Assembly: GCA_034422735.1 (NCBI GenBank)
Contig: DAOUJL010000006.1
Location: forward strand, 1 to 39,964
DNA length: 39,964 nt
Direction of reading: 5' to 3'
Source of the DNA: CATOSD01 sp034422735
GTDB lineage: Bacteria; Chloroflexota; Dehalococcoidia; Lucifugimonadales; CATOSD01
Shown: piece after piece, positions 10,601-14,843 of the stretch
How positions within the stretch are numbered: position 1 is the stretch's first letter
Layout: the number at the start of each line of letters is the position of its first letter
The notes under the pieces: generated by a model
What the model was told of the DNA's origin: nothing
The model's input: the letters and a program-made list of their open reading frames with translations, nothing else
The model's database searches: none
Position numbers and translations under genes: made by a program

Positions 10601-11369
10601 GCTCGACCTCCAGTGTGATCGAGCCGTTCGGGACATCCCGGTAGTCGTCCAGAGTCTGTAAGCTGACCGTGGTCGTGGACGAGTTCGCGCCGAACTCCAC
10701 GCCTGTTGGTAGTGCGGGTGGTGAGTCCCAGTGGTTGCCTCTGGTGAATCCCCTGGGGTCCTTGACGCGGACCTGTACGGACAGAGGAGACGCGACGTCG
10801 CCTGAGCGAGTCAGAGTGAATGACGCCGCGTCGCCCTCCGCTATGCTCGCTGAGTCACTCGTAACGCGGATGCGTGGTACTGTAGAAGGCGGATCCAGCA
10901 CGGTAAACTCGGCTTCATTCTGGGCATCGAGCGTGTAGGAGCTATCGCTGCTTGGCGTCAGCCTTGCTTTCAGTACGTGGGTGGCCTCGGCGGACTCGTC
11001 AACGCCATCGACGTAGGCGGTAACCGAGAATACCCTGCTATTGACAGACGAATCCGCGAGGAATGTAAACTGGCGCGTCTGAATGCTGGGGTTGTCTCCG
11101 TTCCCGTCGTCCAGGTTGGGTTCCCAGATCTCGACCCCTACCGTCGCGTCTGACACCGGCATTTCAGAGGCGGTTCGGGTCACCTGAAACCGGACCTCGG
11201 CACCTTCGTACACTCTGGGGAGCCCCGAGTAGAGAGCCTCGATTTTGAATGAAGGCGTCTGGGTCTGAGCGTGCGCAGGAGCCCCGGACGCAACGAAAAT
11301 CAATGCGGCCAGACCCAGTGCCGTCACGGCGGCGAAGATATAAGATACCCCTCCAGGGCTACGGGTCAC
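1..11369 (-). CDS. Giant secreted Calx-beta/tandem-repeat surface protein (3' end outside window)
   Basis: The minus-strand frame is open from a GTG at 11369 to the left edge, more than 3,780 codons; I read its translation through most of its length and met no stop. The GTG is chosen because AGGAGG lies 8 bases upstream and the product begins with a signal peptide (hydrophobic core, then APAHAQT). The body is a chain of beta-sandwich repeats resembling Calx-beta domains: each has an EG-x-x-x-x-F-T-V-x-L strand, an acidic turn such as VDEADE or VSENDE, and ends in a DDD or DND cluster expected to bind calcium. The last part seen (below about 1620) changes to a second repeat type. Such proteins are usually cell-surface or secreted adhesins or matrix proteins. 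No RTX nonapeptides, LPXTG or enzyme domain is seen, but the C-terminus is missing. It lies 98 bases after the MarR gene on the same strand, so the two are probably cotranscribed. Confidence 0.93.
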   Translation of the reverse strand, partial: MTRSPGGVSYIFAAVTALGLAALIFVASGAPAHAQTQTPSFKIEALYSGLPRVYEGAEVRFQVTRTASEMPVSDATVGVEIWEPNLDDGNGDNPSIQTRQFTFLADSSVNSRVFSVTAYVDGVDESAEATHVLKARLTPSSDSSYTLDAQNEAEFTVLDPPSTVPRIRVTSDSASIAEGDAASFTLTRSGDVASPLSVQVRVKDPRGFTRGNHWDSPPALPTGVEFGANSSTTTVSLQTLDDYRDVPNGSITLEVEPVRMQQNVPYVLGSTGFKTEASTAVTDNDTAQELELNFGNEGVNDADVAEGDKLAFVVKRRQQDADTGSPATFTVRIETDRSGDDWRLEGWTEDTSTGRLYKDYPLQLTGSDLEVKEEITVTFNGQSESNWDYWASIRPLQHYGGGDLTSGEEAEYWTVKSGFRETTIDATDSGASNGTISIESDVATVTEGEAVVYTLYRVDGPMNMPVTVRVRTREPNRSGQLSNPSTQDHDVTIEAWQGHAEFTVYPFVDGVTEAGEDLLIAVIPSISQVDGAVRYTTGLPDRADVEINDPPSGSTFVTVAANPTSVIEGGSATVTFTRSGGDTAQPLTVNIGVDDPDGRLRGNHWDPAPVVPTEVTFPANSTTQTISLTFPDDQKDLDTAGLVNVRVLPGTGYLLQQTGIQGTFTTLSVTDNDTAQELTLEWGRISPDSVHWEAGESYRSCDGGGTCTPGPAEGTFYYEDARGFVVSHELEEPHPAHFLVRRRASDTGKTATFVVRVEHNRGWDSPRHSDWPRDPETGNRYQEFPLTLTGNQRQVVGRIEVLDNGLVDHALWQYSAEIKQIEDVAEGTVLSLDDEAQYWTVNGDRKETIWPDLVLGTLVRIKSVTPKQVPEGQAVTITLERSFGNPLAPYPVQVRTWEPNQRMADGTNPAAQVHDVVFPAVPMTDLFVEYVTQTETLTVDTWDDSVYEARDIFKASLLVPSVLTGEPLLLSTRTATLLDDDRPTITLSVDDTSITEGYTATFTLTRGNNTANELLVGVSVDDPGGFLEGNYASEAVAVPSSIMFAAGETTKEVAITVPDDWRDISDNAITLTVAAESHYDIVGSSSLTVQVADNDVAPQVSISFNHVEVDEGNNLVLEIRRIGEDKNPLEIPVTAGPVGDEQYHVFGMDAGMSLLHFTYRQPDDSFRGPDHHYTATLQPLRAEFWVPAGATTVNGAILDNDPYVVSVEAITPRVDEGNLLYYRISHDGHTGESLLVKVNHSETGNAVYDSIIGNQAHTIPAGSSSYTRAYLTHRNDGYDDDEEFTVELLADDAYQIDGSNSTATIIVRNKDPLPVLGFRDTGTTVSEGVGTVDIWVELLAAVPPLKTVTVDYSAHDWYTGDGFNITQHAGTLTFAPGETSAAVTVEVLQDSIAESKDLFHVVLSNPVNTVLQDGAVQLVLEAVIEDDESAVTLEAQAEAVDEGSDVILTLTRDGDLTGELTVWLQVAKTAPQADSRRETVVFPAGDATVEHTVTTTDDGQRNGSHTVNATLLDPPRLGEPRTYWVGHPSSDTVTVRETHLETVNLLTPTLRVAEGESITLELARSGASPLTVSLEVTETGDYTTGALPETVSFGLQEGTVTLTIPTENDTTAEDIGKLTVTLVDGTNYRAGWPNSHTFTIYDDDGFKSSVSVTRDQAWVNEGQPVSFTVSRSNPTSNALQARVELNRVRYRVTQADLDDPTRGITTPLNHIHYDTEEITVDFPAGTSTVTVTRPTADDTLNYGNSTYHATILNDADDDYIALSNASAFVWVQDDDIPTVTGSATTSEFYDGRYQVVLPFSRTGDVSGRLPLDYELTYIGYRPAPLQDETETRTWIKGHGFQPGQASGVGIGDLGYTKALGRGGTLELHSHYCPDNPAACGYHPQYQVGTPSSITYRYYSNTMGVRIKQDKASVTEGDPATFTLHRHGGKPDAMTRPLEVTVNVTQEGEYISGSAPQTVSFAANQSTTTLSVPTTDDGVDEADGAITVELEYTWSRGCDDEHCYRQKEYEGSPWYVRSQTVAVTDNDYVPPDVSVSDASAGEADGTIEFTVSLSQANNEQAASVDWTTAEDGSTNAATSDVDFTAASGTVNFAIGETEKTVTVSLLVDQLDEADETFSLVLSNPSELTLANDTATGTILDDDFDYGIAFSHSTFHTEEGDDVVVSLQRLVPQESGGGVCYVTIEHRCFSVATDGDSANGAITVNLDITQVGDFLSSQPPPTMTLAQGVAAVELSLSTVDDSTVEADGSLSFNILDGAGYTPVYIGPPDSHNQGAPYRTLYLYDNDLAFSIDDAQADESAGQVDFTVSLNGPAPQQVTVDVATVDGEATSHANVTTSSLGQDFVARTDTLTFAAGEQTKTFSVVILEDTIHEKAETFTVGLSTPSQNLNRYNSARRWSTLTSLADDTAVGKIVDDDQALIASVSRSYSMVDEDHTGPARFTVELSHPDTTASERNLAVGWRTVPGTAALGADYQGEDGRVTFMPGVNMAFIDVDIVDDNLFESALETFSVELVASDSRFITVSPADATFEVSIRDNEALTASIVANAENVAEGNDLTFTVTLAGGVPADDVHISFETAGTAKVTDDYSAPKGAITFRPGDTTGNAGVLEISSGQSRGTITFPVVADGVSENDETLSVEIFGAATDQRAGSVSATDNLATATILDQDSLTVSIDDAPSVTEGAVATFTVSLSTVSDRDVSAVWATKQAGDALNAGEKAVPDKDYAAASGTVSIPAGNRSATFTVMTTQDTLVEGAETFVVMLEEATIGNSSPPEMVPLGVTRAEGTIIDDDTAPTGLTISSVSHNQVDEDAGATDITVTVALDGTGQFVVDTPVTVEMIDRPGVQNNATLGVDYTASTSNVSIPAGESSASTTITFTPVDDTLSENDEIARLSAKSTVFSGSTGKGVKIVDNDVEPGEVMLTVAPDTVAESASSVQLTVTGTLSGVSSRVVDTVVSLELGDDTATAGEDFESATASLTIPAGEVSAATTITLVVLDDDIAEGDETLEVTGTVPGTIVATPADVVIEDDDQEPTSISLLATAPPVDEGGGAVTMPVRATLLGGGTRSEDTEVTLSVHDVSATVSDDYTAAWDSSTLTIPAGEFSAIANLTLTPVDDAVYEGDEQVAVRGVNADPGLPVNGVRLTILDNDPQPTTVILSLDRETVPEGSGTHFPMITATLEGDSTLTFDVNLTVNLKGDTQRSQSYTAYLFSPLSIEAGHSTGTADLWLIGTDDDVEDEDETVSIEGASDHPDLTVVAAQLTIANDDTSGVRVSPTSLTIREGQRKFYSVALTSEPTSNVVLTVDVPANAGFTVSPGTVNFGPKSWGWKRVYVTGVEDPDADDEPAAEISHSLSSSDTKYAGASSDNVAITVKDIVSGSVVVAPTELSIAEGGNDAYTVVLDTQPTGDVTVTVSGFGGTALTLDKTALTFTTSDWNVEQTVTVTAGQDDNLTKEVIPLTNTVSGGGYDGITADSVVVTVTDDDTAGVTVRPTAISVVGGRSNEYRVVLDAEPAGDVTVAIAGVTGTDLSLDKTTLTFTHQDWNTAQVVTVSAASNATADTVTLTHAVSSTDDTNYDAATAESVTVTVLQAPAEPFVQVGVTTSDQALTVPEGESRTYSVVLGSQPKGDVDVAVAGVTGTDLTLSDSGLKFTRTNWNTAQTMTVTAAHDDDAIDDTATLAHTVTSDDDSDYDGLAVESVLVTVTDDETAGVTISESSLEIEEGDSDTYTVVLDTEPAGDVTVTIGGVTGTDLTLDNATLTFTPGNWNTAQTVRVTAGQDDDAVDEEEVTITHTVS

Positions 11370-11467
11370 CGTCAGGTCCTCCTGCACAGGCAGTCCTCTT
11401 GCAACGCCCTACCCGTGTTGAGGTCGGACACGCTGGCGGGTTGAGGGGGGCCACTAAGTCTCCGTGC

Positions 11468-11956
11468 TTAGATCGCCTGCGACCGTTGCAACGCTTCGTA
11501 GTTGGCCCTCACTCTTGAGGATACGGAGGACAATACCGCCATCTCCTCCTCGCCAAGGCCCTCGCACAGGCTCACGTCGAATGCCTGGACGCGCTGATGC
11601 AGTTCCTGGGTCAGCGTCAACCCCTCTTGGGTCAGCGTGAGGATTACGACTCTTCTGTCGCTGAGCAGGCGTCGCCTCTGAATCAGTCCCATGTCCACAA
11701 GCTTGGTGACCGAGCGGCTGATGCCCGACGGGGCGAGCGGCAACGTCTGGGCCAGTTGGGTGGTGGTCCACTCTTCGACCCCCAGGAACAGCCTGAGAAG
11801 GGCGAAGTCGATGTGGGTCAGACCGTGCGGAGCAACTATCCGCGCCATGCCTCCGGCTACGGCATTCACCAGCCACGCAACGCACGTTCCCAGGTCGGCA
11901 TGCGTGGCGTGGCCTTCTATGTCGAAAGAGGAGGTCGGCGAGTCAGCGGCGTCCAT
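11468..11956 (-). CDS. MarR-family transcriptional regulator
   Basis: This 162-residue protein has the length and layout of MarR regulators: an N-terminal dimerisation helix, a winged helix-turn-helix (TTTQLAQTLPLAPSGISRSV, about residues 64-83), and the typical wing segment SDRRVVILTLTQEG, followed by C-terminal helices. MarR proteins are dimers that bind palindromic operators and often release DNA on binding a small ligand. It sits between the degenerate sensor-regulator (184 bases upstream) and the giant surface protein (98 bases downstream), all on the minus strand, so regulation of the surface protein and of itself is likely but inferred. ATG start at 11956; no strong ribosome binding site is visible. 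A candidate PhoB-like promoter and an 18-bp palindrome lie upstream. Confidence 0.92.
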   Translation of the reverse strand: MDAADSPTSSFDIEGHATHADLGTCVAWLVNAVAGGMARIVAPHGLTHIDFALLRLFLGVEEWTTTQLAQTLPLAPSGISRSVTKLVDMGLIQRRRLLSDRRVVILTLTQEGLTLTQELHQRVQAFDVSLCEGLGEEEMAVLSSVSSRVRANYEALQRSQAI

Positions 11957-11994
11957 ACCGATTCACACGAGTTGGAACTGTTATCACTCGAAAC

Positions 11995-12060
11995 AGAATA
12001 CAGACCCCGTGTGAGGATGCCGTGAGGGATTGGTCAAAAATGCGTGAGAGTTTCCGTGAG
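11995..12060 (-). promoter_or_regulatory. Tandem CTCAC direct repeats with -10 element upstream of the MarR gene
   Basis: On the minus strand CTCAC occurs four times (plus-strand GTGAG at 12011, 12022, 12044 and 12056), with steps of 11, 22 and 12 bases. The proximal pair reads CTCACGGCATCCTCAC and is followed after exactly 10 bases by TATTCT (11995-12000). No -35 hexamer is present. Direct repeats of 11-bp period ending about 10 bases before a -10 box are the classic layout of promoters activated by PhoB/OmpR-type winged-helix regulators. Two such regulators are encoded next door. The predicted transcript would start about 30 bases before the MarR ATG. The pattern is seen; the function is inference. 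Confidence 0.45.
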
Positions 12061-12125
12061 GACTGGATCGCAAGGGAAAATGCGACAAGAAGGCGACGCC
12101 GACGGGGGCGAGCCTGGCCTTTCGG

Positions 12126-12143
12126 TGACTATCCGGACAGTCA
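12126..12143. promoter_or_regulatory. 18-bp near-perfect palindrome, candidate operator
   Basis: TGACTATCCGGACAGTCA is self-complementary except for one opposed A/C pair. It overlaps the stop codon of the sensor-regulator gene and lies 170 bases before the MarR start. Size and symmetry suit a MarR-dimer operator, but its distance from the predicted promoter is large and no second copy was noticed near the giant gene, so the assignment is weak. There is no U-tract, so it is not a good intrinsic terminator. Confidence 0.25.
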
Positions 12144-14555
12144 TGGCGCGCCCCTCCGGGGTCGGTGGTCGCTCGATGGCTTTGGCATGCGGTATCCGAC
12201 CCCGGGTTCGGTGAAGATGTACGTGGGACGCGCAGCATCGTCGCCCAACTTGTGGCGCAGTTCCTTCACGTACGTACGCACAATCCGGGCGTCGCTGGAG
12301 TAGAGCGGACCCCATACCCTCCTCAGGAGCTGTTCGTGCGTCAACACGCGACCTGCGGCGGCAGAGAGCTCCACGAGAAGCTTGTACTCCGTCGCGGTCA
12401 GATGGACAGGGCTGCCGGCGACGCTCACCTCGCGTTCGGCGTAGTCGATGGCAAGGTCACCATGCATGTAAGTCACCGCCGGCTCCTGCCGTCCGGTTGC
12501 CGACGCCCTACGCAGGGCCGCGCCTACTCTAGCCAGCAGCTCTGTCGACGTGAACGGCTTGGCAATGTAGTCCATCGCGCCGAGCTCAAAGGCGCGGCCA
12601 ATATACTGGTCCCATCCATGCCCGGCCACCAGAATCACCGGCACACCCGATACTCTGCAGATGCGCACCAGCGTCTCAAGGCCTTCGGACCAGGGCAGCG
12701 ACGGCTCCAAAAGGATCACATGAGGCTTCTGCGCGCCTATGATGTCCTCGGCCTCGGTGAGGCTGCCTGCCACTGCGACGGAAAAGTTGGCTCGCAAGAG
12801 AATGTCGCGGGCGAATCTGCCCGTTTCCGAGTCCGCAACGAACGCCAACACTCGTGCCTGCCCCTCGCGGGACTCGCGAGATGACGGCGTCAATGAAGTT
12901 TCCAACTCGGCGTTGTAGGCGGCCTCGTCGACCACTGGGATTGTGAATGTGAACCCGCTACCTCGCCTCCCCTCTCCATCCCTGACAGAGAGGCGCCCCC
13001 CGTGCGCCTCAACGATTCCTACGGCTATTGCGATGCCTAAGTCGTCTCTTCTGTTCGCTATCTCAGCCACCCCTTCGATGGCTCTCGAATGCCTCCCCAG
13101 TTGGCGCGGCGAGCGAGGCCCGGCCGCACCGTTCCCACTGCTGTCTACTGAGATTGCGACGTGCACGTCTGCCTGCGACGCAGCGATGCGAACATGGGAT
13201 GAACCTGAGATACGCCTCGATGCGCTGGCGATCAGATTACTGAAGACCTGCATCATTCTTGGTTCATCCGCCATTACCCTGGGCAGATTGGGCGCAAGCT
13301 CGACCTCTAGTCCGTTGCCCTCCAGTGCCGCATGGGCGTGCTCATCCCTTGCCCGGCGAAGCAGGTCTGAGACCTCCGCAGGTTCGGGAGTCACCGAAAG
13401 CGTCCCGAACTCAATCTGCGTAAAGTCCACCAGGTCATTTATCAGACGGTGGATGTGGTCCGACTGCTCGTCAATTACTCTCAGGAATTGTCGAGTCTCG
13501 GCGGGATCGTACCGGTACGTGGAACTGAGCAATACGGATGTCGATCCCTTGATGGCGCTGAGCGGTGTCCGCAGCTCGTGGCTCACGTTTTGCAGGAACT
13601 CCGTCCGCTGCTTCTTCATCTCTTCCAGGGGCGTTATGTCCTGAATCGTGGCAACGACCGACACGATGTCGCCACCGTCCTCGCGAATCGGCCTGGCGTT
13701 GACAAGGGCCGTGATCGCCTTCCGTCCGTCCGGCGGCTGTATCACCACCTCGTTGGCGAGTATTGTCTCACCGCGTGCCAGCGCCTTCGCCGTGGGGAGA
13801 TCTTCCACCGGAATGTCACTCCCGTCCGATCTTCGCAACTCCACAACCGTGAGAAGATCGTCTAGAGAACGGCCCGGCGCATTGACTTTACCGACAAGTC
13901 GTCTCGTCTCATCGTTTGCCGAAACAAGGTCCCCTGTCCTGGCATTGAACACTAGAACGCCAACTGGCGATATGTTGATCAATGCTTCCAGATCGGCCCT
14001 GGCGCGATGTTCTTCCTCGTATCTCCGTGCGTTCGAGATTGCCGCGCCCGCCTGGGAGGCGAACATCACCAGAATGTCCTCGTCTTCGCTCGTAAACTCC
14101 GCGCCTCCCTCCTTTTCCGTGAGGTAGATATTGCCGACGTACTCATCGCGATAGCGAATCGGCATGCCGAGAAAGGTCTTCATTGGTGGGTGATTGTCGG
14201 GGAATCCGACCGATCTGGGATGGCGGGAGATATCCGCAAGTCTCAGGGGCTCCCGTATCTCGTTCATGAATCCGAGCAGTCCGAGACCCCGAGGCGAAGT
14301 GTCGAGGCGCTCAATCTCGGTTTGAGAGAGTCCGGACGTGATAAAGTCCTGTATGCCCCCCGACTGTTCGTAGGTCAGCAGAGCTCCATATCGGGCTCCG
14401 GTCAGGGAACGCGCCACGTTGATGACTTTCTGCAGCACGACATTGAGATCAAGGCTCTCGCTGACCAGGCGACTGGCCTCGCTAAGCTCCGAGATCCGTG
14501 TCCGGAGCGATTCAATCTCATCCAGCAGGGCGTCATTGTCTACGGGTCGCATCAC
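12141..14555 (-). CDS. GAF-PAS-histidine kinase-receiver-winged helix fusion with degenerate catalytic sites
   Basis: This 804-residue one-piece regulator has: coiled coil (1-35), GAF (about 35-185), PAS (about 190-310), HisKA with intact H-box (His326 in SHELRTP), HATPase (about 400-540), receiver (about 566-682) and an OmpR/PhoB-type winged helix (about 697-792). No membrane segment is seen, so it is cytosolic. Compared with its divergent paralogue, the kinase has lost the second N-box Asn (Ser444), the G1 box (DSSGNGAA) and the G2 glycines (DDLGIAIAV). The receiver has Glu617 instead of the phosphoacceptor Asp, Val573-Ala574 instead of the acidic pair, and Ala644 at the Thr/Ser switch; Lys666 is kept. 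The DNA-binding domain looks intact. It may therefore work without phosphorylation, as a ligand-gated or constitutive transcription factor. The frame starts with GTG followed directly by ATG; ribosome binding site weak. Confidence 0.92.
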   Translation of the reverse strand: MMRPVDNDALLDEIESLRTRISELSEASRLVSESLDLNVVLQKVINVARSLTGARYGALLTYEQSGGIQDFITSGLSQTEIERLDTSPRGLGLLGFMNEIREPLRLADISRHPRSVGFPDNHPPMKTFLGMPIRYRDEYVGNIYLTEKEGGAEFTSEDEDILVMFASQAGAAISNARRYEEEHRARADLEALINISPVGVLVFNARTGDLVSANDETRRLVGKVNAPGRSLDDLLTVVELRRSDGSDIPVEDLPTAKALARGETILANEVVIQPPDGRKAITALVNARPIREDGGDIVSVVATIQDITPLEEMKKQRTEFLQNVSHELRTPLSAIKGSTSVLLSSTYRYDPAETRQFLRVIDEQSDHIHRLINDLVDFTQIEFGTLSVTPEPAEVSDLLRRARDEHAHAALEGNGLEVELAPNLPRVMADEPRMMQVFSNLIASASRRISGSSHVRIAASQADVHVAISVDSSGNGAAGPRSPRQLGRHSRAIEGVAEIANRRDDLGIAIAVGIVEAHGGRLSVRDGEGRRGSGFTFTIPVVDEAAYNAELETSLTPSSRESREGQARVLAFVADSETGRFARDILLRANFSVAVAGSLTEAEDIIGAQKPHVILLEPSLPWSEGLETLVRICRVSGVPVILVAGHGWDQYIGRAFELGAMDYIAKPFTSTELLARVGAALRRASATGRQEPAVTYMHGDLAIDYAEREVSVAGSPVHLTATEYKLLVELSAAAGRVLTHEQLLRRVWGPLYSSDARIVRTYVKELRHKLGDDAARPTYIFTEPGVGYRMPKPSSDHRPRRGAP

Positions 14556-14659
14556 TTTTCGACGCGGCGCAAGGCTAGTCTTTGCCGATCGGGAGAGCTC
14601 GCCATCTGGGTGCTACCTGTCTGAGTCGTCCTCGGTCCGGCTGGCTTCATGCCCACGGG

Positions 14660-14688
14660 TTGACTCTATTGTAGAGGATGTGTGTAAT
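14660..14688 (+). promoter_or_regulatory. Sigma-70-like promoter with palindrome in the spacer
   Basis: TTGACT (14660-14665), 17 bases, then TGTAAT (14683-14688). This matches the housekeeping consensus well in both hexamers and spacing and points toward the 14844 gene, giving a leader of about 150 bases. The spacer holds a perfect inverted repeat, CTCTATTGTAGAG (14664-14676, 5-bp arms), overlapping the end of the -35 box: a position where a bound dimer would block RNA polymerase. Confidence 0.5.
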
Positions 14689-14729
14689 TTCAGAGTGAAG
14701 AACAAAGCAAATTCTGGCCATTTACTGTA

Positions 14730-14745
14730 AAGTTAACGTCAAGTT
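14730..14745. promoter_or_regulatory. AAGTT direct repeat with 11-bp period
   Basis: AAGTT at 14730-14734 recurs at 14741-14745, a period of 11 bp, in the divergent spacer between the two sensor-regulator genes. This is the geometry bound by tandem OmpR/PhoB winged helices, so it is a candidate autoregulatory site. The half-site sequence differs from the CTCAC repeats upstream of the MarR gene, so if both are real they may belong to the two different paralogues. A short repeat like this can also arise by chance. Confidence 0.25.
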
Positions 14746-14843
14746 GGTAAGAACGCTCTGCTTGGCCCAGATCCAGTACCCGCCGAGCATGCACGCCAGG
14801 CGGCCCGTACGCCGGGACTTGTCCAGTCTGAAGAGGTAAATGA

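Noticed and set aside
1..11280. Many plus-strand open frames of 60-370 codons across the left quarter
   Set aside because: All are shadows of the single minus-strand giant gene, whose translation is consistently Calx-beta-like throughout.
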